A stretch of DNA of 64,000 nt, taken from Ornithinimicrobium cavernae (lineage in GTDB: Bacteria; Actinomycetota; Actinomycetes; Actinomycetales; Dermatophilaceae). The stretch's first letter is position 1. The number at the start of each line of letters is the position of its first letter. Under the pieces are notes generated by a model. That model worked only from the letters and a program-made list of their open reading frames with translations, made no database searches and was not told the DNA's origin. A program made the position numbers and the translations under genes. Of this stretch, positions 51,425-61,347 are shown one piece after another. The DNA is taken from NCBI RefSeq assembly GCF_003121625.1, contig NZ_QDDJ01000001.1, forward strand, positions 248,001 through 312,000. The letters run 5' to 3'.

Positions 51425-52735
51425 TCAAGGACGCGTCTGCTGGCTGCCTCCGCTGTCCGCGGGCACCTGCTCCGAGGCGGTCACCGGGACCGAGGCGACG
51501 ACCTCGAAGCCGCCGCCGACCCGCGGCCCCGCGTGCAGGGTGCCGCCCAGGACCTCGACCCGCTCGCGCATCCCGATGATCCCGTTGCCGTGCCCGTCCG
51601 GCACGACGGCGTGACTGCCGTACCCGTCCTCCCCCGGGTCGGTCCCCGGGTCGCCGACCCCCCAGCCGTCGTCGGTCACCCTCACGAGCAGCACCGCCGG
51701 GGTGCGCAGCACGTCGACGACCACGCTGGCGTCGGGCCCGGCGTGCTTGAGGACGTTGGTCAGGGACTCCTGCACGATGCGGTAGGCCGCCAGGTCCAGC
51801 TCCCGCGGCAGCCGCTCCACCTCGCCGCGCACCGCCAGCGTCACCGGCACCCCCGAGTCGCGCACCCGCTGCACGAGGTCCTCGAGGTCACCCAGCCCCT
51901 GCGCCGGCTGGAACTCCGCGGCGCTACCGCTGTCCCGCAGCACGCCCACCAGGCGCCGGGTGTCCGTGAGCGCCTCCCGCGCGGTCGCGGCGAGGGTCTC
52001 CAGGGTCTGCGCGGCGTGCTCGAGCGCCGCGGCGTCCCCACCGGACCCACGGTCCAGTGCCACGCGAGCGGCATACGCCCCTCCGTCGGCCTGCACGACC
52101 ACGACCGACAGGGAGTGGGCCACGATGTCGTGCATCTCCCGCGCGATCGTGGCCCGTTCCCCCTGCGCCGCGAGCGCCGTCCGCTGGGCCTGGTCCCGGG
52201 CGAGTGCCTCGTTCTGCTCGCGCAGCCTGGCGACGACGGCGCGACGCCTGCGGACCGCGTCGCCGAGCACCCACGCGACGCCGACCGACATCCACATGAA
52301 CAGCAGCATCGGCACCATCTGGACGATCAGGGAGTCGACGCTGGGGCTGTAGAAGCCACGACCCACCAGCCAGTCGAACACCCCGAGCACCGAGCCGCCC
52401 AGCCCTGCGGCGACCACCGCCCGCGTGTGCCAGCGCTCCTCGCCATAGGCGGCCACCGCATACGTGATGGCCAGGGCCGCCACGTTGGAGACGAGCGGTT
52501 CGTCGAGGATGACGAGCTGGAGGACGCAGGAGGCCGCGATGACCATCGCGGCGGCGAACGGCTGCGTGCGACGCCAGGCCAGCGGCAGCACCTGCGTGGT
52601 GGTGAGAAGGAGGGTCCACGGACCGCTGGCGCCGCTGATCACGACACACACCAGCCACGCCAGCCCTGCCAGCACGGCGTCGACCAGGAAGGGGGAGCCC
52701 TGCACCCAGTCGCGTGCTCTCCGGACCGATTCCAT
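51425..52735 (-). CDS. NarL-class sensor histidine kinase
   Basis: About 436 residues from the ATG at 52735. Several N-terminal hydrophobic helices are followed by a coiled coil (RLREQNEALARDQAQRTALA), the HisKA_3 motif TIAREMHDIVAHSLSVVVVQ with the phospho-His, the N-box VQESLTNVLKHAG and the G-box HGNGIIGMRERVEVLGG. The last residues, VTASEQVPADSGGSQQTRP, match a displaced copy beside the response regulator. The kinase and regulator were probably overlapping genes before the 885-bp insertion. It lacks an obvious sensor domain. Confidence 0.88.
   Translation of the reverse strand: MESVRRARDWVQGSPFLVDAVLAGLAWLVCVVISGASGPWTLLLTTTQVLPLAWRRTQPFAAAMVIAASCVLQLVILDEPLVSNVAALAITYAVAAYGEERWHTRAVVAAGLGGSVLGVFDWLVGRGFYSPSVDSLIVQMVPMLLFMWMSVGVAWVLGDAVRRRRAVVARLREQNEALARDQAQRTALAAQGERATIAREMHDIVAHSLSVVVVQADGGAYAARVALDRGSGGDAAALEHAAQTLETLAATAREALTDTRRLVGVLRDSGSAAEFQPAQGLGDLEDLVQRVRDSGVPVTLAVRGEVERLPRELDLAAYRIVQESLTNVLKHAGPDASVVVDVLRTPAVLLVRVTDDGWGVGDPGTDPGEDGYGSHAVVPDGHGNGIIGMRERVEVLGGTLHAGPRVGGGFEVVASVPVTASEQVPADSGGSQQTRP
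51437..51505. repeat. Kinase gene 3' end (direct repeat B)
   Basis: This stretch is the current 3' end of the kinase gene and the partner of the copy at 50552-50620, 885 bp away in the same orientation. The 51169-51424 stretch beside it is noticeably A/T-richer than the flanks. Confidence 0.9.
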
Positions 52736-52935
52736 CCCACGAGCGTATGCCGCGTGGCCGGGCCGGCGAGTCAGCCGCCGGTCTGAGGTCGGCCGGGTCG
52801 GTCCTACGACTTCGGTCGCAGGCGGCTGCCGCCGGAGCTGAGGGGTGGCGGTCGCCCGGCTTCGGGGATGGCCGGACGTCACCCCTCTCCCCTACGGTGT
52901 CGGTGTCAACCCTCGTGCCGACACAGGAGACCCGT

Positions 52936-54726
52936 ATGTCCACCCGCCGCACCCTCGCCCTCGGGCTCGTCATCGCCGTTGCGGGGCTCACGCCCGTTGC
53001 CGCCTCCGGCGCCCCGGACCGCACCCCTGACCAGGCCGACAGTGCCCACGATCTCGACCTGTCCCTGCTGGTCACCACGGACATGCACGGGCGGGTGATG
53101 GACTGGGACTACTTCCGCGACGCCCCCTACAGCGACCGTGCCGGTGACTCCGTGGGTCTGGCCAAGGTCGCCTCGATCGTGGACGCCGTGCGCACTGAGG
53201 TCGGCGACGACCACCTGCTCGTCCTCGACAACGGCGACGCGATCCAGGGCACGCCGCTGTCCTACTACTACGCCAAGGTCGAGCCGATCACCGAGACCGG
53301 TGCGGACCACCCGATGGCGACCGCGTACAACCTGATCGGCTACGACGCCCAGGTCGTCGGCAACCACGAGTTCAACTACGGGCTGGACCACCTGAACGCC
53401 TACGACGCGGACCTGGACTTCCCGCTCCTCGGCGCCAACGTCGTCGACGCCGCGACGGGTGAGCCGGCGCTGCAGCCCTACACGATGATCAGGAAGAAGG
53501 TGAAGGGCCACAAGCCGGTCACCGTCGGAGTCCTGGGCCTGACCACACCGGGCTCGGCGATCTGGGACAAGGGCAACGTCGAGGGCCGGGTGGAGTTCCT
53601 GGACATGGTCGACACCGCCGCCCAGTACGTGCCGCAGATGAGGGCCGAGGGCGCCGACGTCGTGGTCGTGCTCAGCCATGCCGGCATCGGCGACTCCTCC
53701 TACGACGACTCGGTGCTCCCGCCGGAGAACCCGGCCGACGACATCGCGCGGTCGGTCCCCGGCATCGACGTGATGGTCATCGGGCACACGCACCAGGACG
53801 CGCCGCAGCAGGTCATCACCAACGAGGCCACCGGCGAGCCGGTGCTGCTCACCCAGCCCTACCGGTGGGGCAGCACCGTCTCCCGCGTTGACCTCGACCT
53901 GCACAAGCAGCGCGGTCAGTGGGACGTGACCGGTGCCGAGGCCGTCGCGATCCGCACCGCGGACTACCCCGAGCACCCGGGGGTCGTGGCGGCGCTGGCC
54001 GACGAGCACGAGGCGACGGTCGACTACGTCAACCAGGTCGTGGCGACCGCGACCGAGGAGCTGTCGGGCGCCGCCTCCTACTGGCAGGACACGCCGATCG
54101 TCGACTTCATCCAGCACGTGCAGACCGAGACCGTCGACGCGGCCCTGGACGGCACGGCATACGCCGACCTGCCGGTCCTGTCGATCGCCGCACCGTTCTC
54201 GCGCGAGGCGGTCTTCCCCGCCGGTGATGTCAGCGTCCGGGACATTGCCGGCCTGTACATCTACGACAACACCCTCGAGGCCGTCACGATGACAGGTGCC
54301 CAGATCACGGACTACCTGGAGTACTCCGCGAAGTACTTCGCGACCGTCCCGGCCGGTGACACATTCGACCCCGCCACGGACGTGAACGCCGACGGCACGC
54401 CGGACTACAACTACGACATGCTCTCCGGGGTCAGCTACGAGCTCGACCTGTCGCAGCCGGTCGGCGAGCGCGTGGTGAACCTCGCCCTCGCGGACGGCAC
54501 GCCGGTGACTGCTGACACGGAGTTCGTGGTCGCGGTGAACAACTACCGGCGCTCCGGCGGCGGCAACTTCCCGCACATCACCAGCGCGCCCCTGGTCTAC
54601 AACGAGCAGCAGGAGATCCGCCAGCTGCTCATCGACTGGGCCGCCGACCGTGGGGTCATCGACCCGGCCGAGTTCCACACGGAGAACTGGTGGCTGACTG
54701 TGGCCGGGGAGCGGGTCGTCGACTGA
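52936..54726 (+). CDS. Secreted 5'-nucleotidase / 2',3'-cyclic phosphodiesterase family protein
   Basis: The 596-residue protein has a signal peptide (MSTRRTLALGLVIAVAGLTP) and an N-terminal metallophosphatase: LLVTTDMHGRVMDW, VLDNGDAIQGTPLSYYY, VGNHEFNYGLDHL, VVVLSHAGIGD and IGHTHQDAPQQVI. The C-terminal 5_nucleotid_C domain contains ASYWQDTPIVDFIQ and NNYRRSGGGNFPHI. This is the usual length and order for CpdB/UshA-like enzymes, which scavenge nucleotides outside the cell. An AGGAGA ribosome binding site precedes the ATG. Confidence 0.92.
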   Translation: MSTRRTLALGLVIAVAGLTPVAASGAPDRTPDQADSAHDLDLSLLVTTDMHGRVMDWDYFRDAPYSDRAGDSVGLAKVASIVDAVRTEVGDDHLLVLDNGDAIQGTPLSYYYAKVEPITETGADHPMATAYNLIGYDAQVVGNHEFNYGLDHLNAYDADLDFPLLGANVVDAATGEPALQPYTMIRKKVKGHKPVTVGVLGLTTPGSAIWDKGNVEGRVEFLDMVDTAAQYVPQMRAEGADVVVVLSHAGIGDSSYDDSVLPPENPADDIARSVPGIDVMVIGHTHQDAPQQVITNEATGEPVLLTQPYRWGSTVSRVDLDLHKQRGQWDVTGAEAVAIRTADYPEHPGVVAALADEHEATVDYVNQVVATATEELSGAASYWQDTPIVDFIQHVQTETVDAALDGTAYADLPVLSIAAPFSREAVFPAGDVSVRDIAGLYIYDNTLEAVTMTGAQITDYLEYSAKYFATVPAGDTFDPATDVNADGTPDYNYDMLSGVSYELDLSQPVGERVVNLALADGTPVTADTEFVVAVNNYRRSGGGNFPHITSAPLVYNEQQEIRQLLIDWAADRGVIDPAEFHTENWWLTVAGERVVD

Positions 54727-54753
54727 CCTTTCTCCGCGTGGTCGTGTCGGCGC

Positions 54754-55941
54754 TCAGACCTGCAGCGTCTTCGCGATCGGCACGCCCACGCGGTACGGGA
54801 GGTGCAGGTAGCTCGGGGCGCTGAGGACGGCGAGGTCCGCCCGCGCGCCGACCCGCACGACCCCCACGTCCGAGCGCCGGAGCGACCGGGCCGCCACCAC
54901 CGTGGCGGCCCGGACCGCCTCGGCCGGGGTCATGCCCATCTCGCGGACGGCGAGGGCGATCATCAGCGGCATCGAGGAGGAGTTGCAGGTGCCCGGGTTG
55001 CAGTCGGTCGCGATCGCCACCTCGACCCCGGCGTCGATCAGTCGTCGGCCGTCCGGGTACGGCGAGTGCGTGGAGAACTCCACGCCGGGCAGCAGGGTGG
55101 CGACCGTCTCGGACCCGGCGAGGGCGTCGATGTCGGCGTCGGACAGGTAGGTGCAGTGGTCCACGCTGGCCGCGCCGAGCTCGACGGCCAGCTGCACGCC
55201 CGGCCCGTGGCCCAGCTGGTTGCCGTGGACCCGCAGCTCGAGCCCGGCCTCCCTTCCGGCCAGGAGTATGCGGCGCGCCTCCTCCCCGTCGAAGGCGTGG
55301 GGGGAGTTCGGCTCGCAGAACACGTCGATCCAGCGGGCGTAGGGCGCGGCGGCCTGCAGCATCTCCCCCGCGACGAGGTCGACGTAGCTCCCGCGGTCCT
55401 CCCGAAACTCCGGCGGCACCACGTGCCCACCGAGGAAGGTGGTCTCCTCGGTGACCTCACTGGCCAGGCGGAGGGCCCGCACCTCCTCCTCGAGGGTGAG
55501 CCCGTAACCGCTCTTGATCTCCACCGTCGTGGTGCCCTGCGAGCGCATCTCGTCGACGCGGGCGGTGAGGAGGGCACGCAGCTCGGGGTCGGAGGCCTCG
55601 CGGGTGGCTGCCATCGTGACCGCGATGCCTCCGCCGTCGTAGGGCTGACCCGTCATGCGCGCGGCGAACTCGGCGGACCGGTCGCCGGCATAGACCAGGT
55701 GGGAGTGGCTGTCGACGAACCCGGGGAGCACGGCCTGGCCCCCGAGGTCGAACGACCAGTCGGCAGCAGGAGCGTCAGCGGCCGCACCGACCCACTGGAC
55801 GGTCGTCGGCGCGTCCTCGAACTCCGCGCCCACGACGACTGCGGCGTCGTGGAGGATCCCGAGGCGGTCGGCCTGGTCGGCCCCCTCAAGAGTCTCGTCG
55901 CAGGTGACTAGTTCGCTGATGCCGGTGATGAGGATCGCCAT
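54754..55941 (-). CDS. hutI: Imidazolonepropionase
   Basis: About 395 residues from the ATG at 55941. The enzyme opens the imidazolone ring to N-formimino-L-glutamate, the third step of histidine breakdown. Motifs include [20 protein letters not shown] with the Zn-binding Hx[32 protein letters not shown], the downstream His in [23 protein letters not shown] and [20 protein letters not shown]. It is the last gene of the minus-strand run that includes hutF, 31 bp upstream. Confidence 0.93.
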   Translation of the reverse strand: MAILITGISELVTCDETLEGADQADRLGILHDAAVVVGAEFEDAPTTVQWVGAAADAPAADWSFDLGGQAVLPGFVDSHSHLVYAGDRSAEFAARMTGQPYDGGGIAVTMAATREASDPELRALLTARVDEMRSQGTTTVEIKSGYGLTLEEEVRALRLASEVTEETTFLGGHVVPPEFREDRGSYVDLVAGEMLQAAAPYARWIDVFCEPNSPHAFDGEEARRILLAGREAGLELRVHGNQLGHGPGVQLAVELGAASVDHCTYLSDADIDALAGSETVATLLPGVEFSTHSPYPDGRRLIDAGVEVAIATDCNPGTCNSSSMPLMIALAVREMGMTPAEAVRAATVVAARSLRRSDVGVVRVGARADLAVLSAPSYLHLPYRVGVPIAKTLQV

Positions 55942-55972
55942 GGCTGCTAGTCTCCCGCACCCATCGGTGCGC

Positions 55973-57352
55973 TCAGGGACCGGTCCACAGCAGGTCGATG
56001 ACCTCGGCCATCCGGGGCCCGAGCCGGCGCCCGTCCTCAAGTCGGTGCCGCCCCTCTGTGACCACCACCTCGCCGTCGACGACCACGGTGTCGACATCGG
56101 CAGCGGTCGCGGCCAGCAGCACCTGGCCCGGATCCGCCCCTGCCGTCCGTGGGGAGTCGAGCCGCACTGCCACCAGGTCGCCGCGCGCCCCGACCTCGAG
56201 TCGACCGGCGTCGGGCCACCCGATCGTGTCGTGCGCCGTCGCGGCCACCAGCAGCTGGTCGGGTGTGAACCGCCCGCGTTCCAGCGTGTCCAGGCGTTCG
56301 TGCATCTCCAGGGCGCGCGCCTCCTCGATGAGGTCGATGACCGCGTGCTGGTCGGACCCGAGGGACAGCCGTGCCCCGGCGTCGACAAGGGCCCGGGCCG
56401 GGCCGATGCCGTCAGCGAGATCGCGCTCCGTGGTCGGGCAGAAGCACGCGGTGGACCGCGAGTCACCCAGCAGCGCGATATCAGCGCCGGTCAGGTGCGT
56501 GGCATGGACCGCTGAGAACTCCGGACTGAGGGCTCCCTCCGCCGCCAGCAGCCCTGTGGGCGTCAGTCCATAGGCCGCGAGGCAGGCCTCGTTCTCCGCC
56601 GGTTGCTCGGAGACGTGCGCGTGCACCGGCGCCGCTCCACCCGGACGGGTCCGTCCGAACTCTGCGACCCGCCCCAGCGCTTCCCGCGGCACGCCGCGGA
56701 CGGAGTGGATCGCGGCGCCGACCCGCAGGTGCCCAGGGCCACCTGCAGCGTGGTCGGTCAGCTCGGACACCCGCGTCGCCCACCCGTCGACGCCCCCGTC
56801 GCCGAAGCGCAGCTGCGGACCGGCGAGCTCGGTGTGGCCGTCAGCGGTCAGCCCGCCCGCCAGGTAGCAGGTGTCCAGCAGGGTCAGCCGGATCCCGGCG
56901 TCACGAGCGGCCTCCACGAGGGCGTGGCCCATCGCGTTCGGGTCGTCATAGGGTGTCCCGCCCGGCTGGTGGTGCAGGTAGTGGAACTCCCCGACGGCGG
57001 TGATGCCGGCCAGCGCCATCTCGGCATACGTCGCCCGGGCCAGCTGCAGGTAGCTGTCGGGGTCCAGCCGGTTCGCTATGGCATACATGCCCTCCCGCCA
57101 GGTCCAGAAGGTGCCGCCGCCGCTGTGCGTGCGCCCCCGCAGGGCCCGGTGGAAGGCGTGGCTGTGGCAGTTGGCCAGTCCGGGAAGGACCACCCCGGGG
57201 AGCCGTTCGGCCCCGTCCGCAGCCGCCTGGACCGCCGGCACGCCGACGGTGATGGCGGCGAACCGTCCGCCCACCACGTCCAGGACGACGTCGCGCGCCG
57301 GGCCGTCGGGCAGCAGCGCCCACTCCGCGTGCCACTTGCGCTCGCCGGTCAT
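55973..57352 (-). CDS. hutF: Formimidoylglutamate deiminase
   Basis: The 459-residue amidohydrolase converts N-formimino-L-glutamate to N-formyl-L-glutamate plus ammonia, the branch used with HutG deformylase. The metal site [47 protein letters not shown] and [19 protein letters not shown] are typical. The last gives the Glu/Asp needed for the catalytic water. hutF and hutI without hutH, hutU or hutG in the window mean the rest of the pathway is elsewhere. Confidence 0.93.
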   Translation of the reverse strand: MTGERKWHAEWALLPDGPARDVVLDVVGGRFAAITVGVPAVQAAADGAERLPGVVLPGLANCHSHAFHRALRGRTHSGGGTFWTWREGMYAIANRLDPDSYLQLARATYAEMALAGITAVGEFHYLHHQPGGTPYDDPNAMGHALVEAARDAGIRLTLLDTCYLAGGLTADGHTELAGPQLRFGDGGVDGWATRVSELTDHAAGGPGHLRVGAAIHSVRGVPREALGRVAEFGRTRPGGAAPVHAHVSEQPAENEACLAAYGLTPTGLLAAEGALSPEFSAVHATHLTGADIALLGDSRSTACFCPTTERDLADGIGPARALVDAGARLSLGSDQHAVIDLIEEARALEMHERLDTLERGRFTPDQLLVAATAHDTIGWPDAGRLEVGARGDLVAVRLDSPRTAGADPGQVLLAATAADVDTVVVDGEVVVTEGRHRLEDGRRLGPRMAEVIDLLWTGP

Positions 57353-57954
57353 CGGACCAGCTCCAGGAGCTGCTCGAGGGCGCGCTCGGGCCCGTCGGTG
57401 GTGACGATCTCGGTGTCCGCGACGGCGCGCAGCAGCGGCTCCACCTCGGCCAGGTCGGTCAGGACCCGGTCCTCCTGCTCAGGGGTCTTGCCGAAGGGGT
57501 TGGTGTCGCGCGTCCGCAGCCGTTGCCGGATCACCTCGGGCGGCGCGCTGAGCAGCACGATGTGGTCGAAGTCGTCACGGAACCGACCCTGGTTGCTGGC
57601 GCACCCCGCCACGAACAGCACGTCCTGGGGACCGTCCAGGAGATCCTGGACCCGGTCCTCGAGCCACAGCACCTCACCCGGTTGTCCGATGCTCTCGGTG
57701 GTGTAGCCCTCGTCGAGGTCCACCGCACAGTGACCGCGCGACCGGAGCAGCCCGACGAGCGTCGACTTGCCGACCGCGGACATGCCGGTCAGCAGTATGC
57801 GGGTGCGCCCCTTGGCGGGTCGTCCCACCGGTCCCGTCGGTTCTGCAGAAGACGTCGCACGCGACTCGTTCTGCAGAGCATTGCGGGTGGGAGGCTCGTT
57901 CTGCAGAGCGCTGAGGGTGGGAGGCTCGTTCTGCAGAGCACTGGGGGTGGTCAT
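57349..57954 (-). CDS. P-loop kinase-like protein in the hut cluster
   Basis: About 201 residues from ATG 57954, overlapping the amidohydrolase stop, or 159 residues from GTG 57828. The start decides whether the N-terminal ALQNEPPT repeats are translated. The core has Walker A LTGMSAVGKSTLVG, VDLDEGYTTES and a lid-like RQRLRTRDTNPFGKTPEQED, resembling shikimate- or gluconate-kinase-like AAA proteins. Its stop overlaps hutF. Genes like this are seen with hut and nucleoside operons; the phosphate acceptor is unknown. Confidence 0.72.
   Translation of the reverse strand: MTTPSALQNEPPTLSALQNEPPTRNALQNESRATSSAEPTGPVGRPAKGRTRILLTGMSAVGKSTLVGLLRSRGHCAVDLDEGYTTESIGQPGEVLWLEDRVQDLLDGPQDVLFVAGCASNQGRFRDDFDHIVLLSAPPEVIRQRLRTRDTNPFGKTPEQEDRVLTDLAEVEPLLRAVADTEIVTTDGPERALEQLLELVR
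57865..57951 (-). repeat. 30-bp tandem repeat at the start of the kinase-like gene
   Basis: Two full 30-bp units (57865-57894, 57895-57924) and a 27-bp third unit share the core CTCGTTCTGCAGAGC and GGGTGG. If translated on the minus strand from the ATG at 57954 they encode SALQNEPPT, SALQNEPPT and NALQNES. Another TTCTGCAGA lies at 57841. The array falls on the junction with the amidohydrolase gene. Confidence 0.9.
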
Positions 57955-59177
57955 CGGGTCACCAGGTCCTGGACGCACGCGGTGAGCGCGTCGACGCCGG
58001 CGTGGCAGTCATCCCGCTCGGCGAACTCCTCGGGGCTGTGCGAGATGCCGGTGGGATTGCGGACAAAGAGCATGGCCGACGGGATCCCCGCCGCGGCGAG
58101 GATGCCCGCGTCGTGTCCCGCACCCGTCCCGAGCACCGGGACGCTGAGCTCCGCCTCACTGGCCAGGACGTCGCGCAGCCGGTCGCTGAGAGGCTGGTCG
58201 AAGCGGGTCGTCGCGGTCCACGACTCCTCGGTGACGGTGGCGCCGAAGTGACCCGCCCGGGAGCGCAGCTCCTCGACGGTCGCCCGCACCTCGTCCTCGT
58301 CGGGGCCGCGGCTGTCCAACCAACCCGTCACGTGGCTCGGGATCGCGTTGACCCCGCCCGGGGTGACCGCGACCTTGCCGACGGTGGCGACGCAGCCGCG
58401 GAGCTGGGCCTCCTTGCGGGCCCCGAGGACGAGGTCGGCATACCCGAGCATCGCGTCCTGCCGGTCCTCCAGCCTCGTGGTGCCGGCATGGTTGGCCTCG
58501 CCCGGGAAGTCGAAGCGCCACCGGCCGTGCGGCCAGATGTCGCTGGCGACGGCCACCGGCACGCCGAGGTCGACCAGACCGCGTCCCTGCTCGACGTGCA
58601 GCTCGACGAAGGCGCCTACCCGCCGGAGGGCCTCGGCGTCAGGACCCACGGCGGAGGGGTCGCGCCCCGCGGCGGTCAGGGCCTCCGCCATGCTTACCCC
58701 TTCGGCATCGGTGAGCGCCAGCGCCCGCTCCGGTGTCATGGCGCCCGTGATCACCCGGGAGCCGGCGCACGCCACGCCGAACCGCGCCCCCTCCTCGTCG
58801 ACGAAGTTGACCACGGCCAGCGGACGGTCCGGCCGGACGCCGGCCGCCCTCAGCCGGTCCACGGTGGCGAGCGCGGACACCACACCCAACGGACCGTCAT
58901 ACGCCCCGCCGTCCGGGACGGAGTCCAGGTGGGAGCCGATCGCGACCCCGCTGTTCCCTGCCGCGGCGGCGTCGTCGACCGTGCCCGGACCGTCCCACCA
59001 CCAGCCCCACTGATTGCCCATCCGGTCCTCGGCCAGGTCCAGGCCGCGGCGCCGGCACTCGGCCGCGAACCACTCCCGCAGGGTGTGGTCCTCACCCGTC
59101 CAGGCGAACCGCCGGTAGCCCCCGCTCTGAGCACGTCCGACCGGCTCCAGGTCCTGCCACATCGCGTCGAAGGTCAC
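57951..59177 (-). CDS. M20-family amidohydrolase (allantoate/N-carbamoyl amino acid type)
   Basis: The 408-residue enzyme starts at a GTG. Binuclear metal ligands are visible: IGSHLDSVPDGGAYDGPLGV, FVDEEGARFGVACAGSRVIT and the late TGAGHDAGILAAAGIPSAMLFV. The dimerisation lid carries AFVELHVEQGRGLVD and GEANHAGTTRLEDRQDAMLG. It cleaves allantoate, N-carbamoyl or N-formyl compounds. In a hut cluster with HutF it might act on N-formylglutamate in place of HutG, which is inference. The gene ends overlapping the kinase ATG, and the BCCT transporter is 45 bp upstream. Confidence 0.85.
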   Translation of the reverse strand: MTFDAMWQDLEPVGRAQSGGYRRFAWTGEDHTLREWFAAECRRRGLDLAEDRMGNQWGWWWDGPGTVDDAAAAGNSGVAIGSHLDSVPDGGAYDGPLGVVSALATVDRLRAAGVRPDRPLAVVNFVDEEGARFGVACAGSRVITGAMTPERALALTDAEGVSMAEALTAAGRDPSAVGPDAEALRRVGAFVELHVEQGRGLVDLGVPVAVASDIWPHGRWRFDFPGEANHAGTTRLEDRQDAMLGYADLVLGARKEAQLRGCVATVGKVAVTPGGVNAIPSHVTGWLDSRGPDEDEVRATVEELRSRAGHFGATVTEESWTATTRFDQPLSDRLRDVLASEAELSVPVLGTGAGHDAGILAAAGIPSAMLFVRNPTGISHSPEEFAERDDCHAGVDALTACVQDLVTR

Positions 59178-59222
59178 GGCCTCATCCTGCCCCTTCGACG
59201 CCGGCGCCGCAGGCGGGGGCTC

Positions 59223-61250
59223 TCACTCCTCGGTGGTGTCCGGCGAGTCGCCGCGGTCCCGCTTCGTCGGGCCGGTGGTGCCTGACGACTCGCCGGGCCC
59301 GGACTCCGACGATCCGCCGTCCTCCGGGGTCCGGTCATCGTCGGACCCCGTCCGGTCACGGTCGGACCCCGGAGGCTCACCGGTGACCGAGAGAGGGGTC
59401 TTGATCGGCCCCGGGTGCAGGTCCTCCAGCGACGGCACGTCGCTCTCGGCCGTCGGCTCCACGAGGATGGTCAGCTCCTCGTCGCCATGCATGGCGACAC
59501 CGCTGACGACGGCCTGCTTGAGCATGTCGACAGCCTTCTCCCGGCGGAGCATCATCGGGTCGTTGCGCAGGTCCTTGGTCAGCGCGAGGCACAGGCCGGC
59601 CATCACCAGGACGAACGGCAGTGCCGACAGGATCGTGATGTTCTTGAGGCCGTTGAGGGCGGCGGCCGGGTCGTCGCCGGTGCCGGCCATGAGCATCACC
59701 GCCGCGACGCCACCGGTGAGCGCACCCCAGAAGATCACCGTCTTGCGGCTCGGGTGCAGCGTGCCCCGCTCGGAGAGCGAACCCATCACCATCGACGCCG
59801 CGTCCGCACCGGAGACGAAGAAGATCCCGACCAGGACCATCACCATGACGCTGGTGATGGAGGCCAGGGGGTACTGCTCGAGCATGTTGAACAGGGCCAG
59901 GTCGAAGGACATCGGCCCGTCCGCCGCGGGCGCCGTCGTGTCGGCGACCGCGCCGGTCGCCTGCTGGGTGCGGATGGCCGCGCCGCCGAAGACGGCGAAC
60001 CAGATGACGCTGACGATGCTCGGCACGAGGATGACACCGGTCACGAACTCGCGGATGGTGCGGCCCCGGCTGATCCTGGCCAGGAACATCCCGACGAAGG
60101 GGGTCCACGACACCCACCAGGCCCAGTAGAAGACCGTCCACCCGGACAGCCACACGTCCATCGCGTCGCCACCGCTGGCGTTGGTGCGCGAGGCCATCTC
60201 GGTGAGGTCGGTGAGGTACTGGCCGACCGACGTCGGGACGATGTTGAGGATGGCGACGGTCGGGCCGACGACGAAGACGAAGACCGCGATGGCCAGCGCG
60301 AGCACCATGTTGATGTTCGAGAGCCACTGGATCCCCCTGGCGACACCGGAGACCGCGGAGGCGATGAAGGCACAGGTCAGGATCGCGATGATGCCGATGA
60401 GCACGGGCGTGCCGACCTCACCGAACCACCCGTTGAACGTGAGGCCACCGCCGATCTGCAGCGCGCCCAGGCCGAGGGAGGCGGCCGACCCGAAGAGGGT
60501 CGCGAAGATCGCCAGGATGTCGATGACCTTGCCGACCGGGCCGTTCGCCCGGTCACCGAGCAACGGCTCGAAGACCGAGGAGATGAGCTGGCTCCGGTCC
60601 TTGCGGAAGGTGCTGTAGGCGACGGCGATGCCGACCACTGCGTAGATCGCCCACGGGTGCAGCGACCAGTGGAAGATCGTGGTCGCCATCGCCGTCTCGA
60701 GGGCCTCGGCCTGCTGGACCTGGGTCTGCAGCAGTCCCCCGTCACCGGTGTAGTTGGCCGGGTCGTAGCTCGTCCCGGGCGGCACGAGGTAGTGGTAGAG
60801 CGGCTCGGCCACCCCGTAGAACATGAGCCCGATGCCCATGCCGGCGCTGAACATCATCGCGATCCACGAGACGGTGCGGAACTCCGGCGTCTCGTCGTCC
60901 TTGCCCAGCGGGATGGTGCCGTAGCGGCTGGCGGCCAGCCAGAGCGCGAACACCACGAAGACCGAGGCCAGCAGCACGAAGACCCAGCCGGCGTTCGTCA
61001 TCGCCCACCCGAGGGCGTTGCCCGCGGTGGCGCCGAGGGACTCGGTGCCCAGGAAGCCCCACGCCACGAAGCTCAGGGCGATGACCGAGGCCACCCCGAA
61101 GATGACTCTGTCGAGGCCGCCGCGGCCGGTCCCGGACTCCTCGGCCGTGCTGAACATGTGCTCCAGCAGCTCGTGCTTGCTGTACATCGGGTGCTCCACG
61201 CCCTGGTGTCCGGTGACGGGGGTCTGGGTCGTGGTCTCGTCCGAAGCCAC
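59223..61250 (-). CDS. BCCT-family betaine/choline/carnitine-type transporter
   Basis: The 675-residue protein starts at a GTG after AGGAAAGG. Twelve membrane segments are seen. The BCCT signatures are MFSAGMGIGLMFYGVAEPLY and, later, WTVFYWAWWVSWTPFVGMFL with ARISRGRTIREFV. The C-terminal tail of about 80 residues is hydrophilic and acidic/Ser-rich (DRDRTGSDDDRTPEDGG), likely cytoplasmic and possibly regulatory, as in osmosensing members. It heads the minus-strand run ending in hutI, so import of a betaine-like or histidine-related compound is possible. Confidence 0.9.
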   Translation of the reverse strand: MASDETTTQTPVTGHQGVEHPMYSKHELLEHMFSTAEESGTGRGGLDRVIFGVASVIALSFVAWGFLGTESLGATAGNALGWAMTNAGWVFVLLASVFVVFALWLAASRYGTIPLGKDDETPEFRTVSWIAMMFSAGMGIGLMFYGVAEPLYHYLVPPGTSYDPANYTGDGGLLQTQVQQAEALETAMATTIFHWSLHPWAIYAVVGIAVAYSTFRKDRSQLISSVFEPLLGDRANGPVGKVIDILAIFATLFGSAASLGLGALQIGGGLTFNGWFGEVGTPVLIGIIAILTCAFIASAVSGVARGIQWLSNINMVLALAIAVFVFVVGPTVAILNIVPTSVGQYLTDLTEMASRTNASGGDAMDVWLSGWTVFYWAWWVSWTPFVGMFLARISRGRTIREFVTGVILVPSIVSVIWFAVFGGAAIRTQQATGAVADTTAPAADGPMSFDLALFNMLEQYPLASITSVMVMVLVGIFFVSGADAASMVMGSLSERGTLHPSRKTVIFWGALTGGVAAVMLMAGTGDDPAAALNGLKNITILSALPFVLVMAGLCLALTKDLRNDPMMLRREKAVDMLKQAVVSGVAMHGDEELTILVEPTAESDVPSLEDLHPGPIKTPLSVTGEPPGSDRDRTGSDDDRTPEDGGSSESGPGESSGTTGPTKRDRGDSPDTTEE

Positions 61251-61347
61251 ATCTACCTTTCCTGCCCCACGGGGCCGCGGGACGTTGCTGGTCGGTCAAC
61301 CTCTCCACCTTGCCCGAAGCGGACACCGCGCTCAACAGCGGGGGCGG

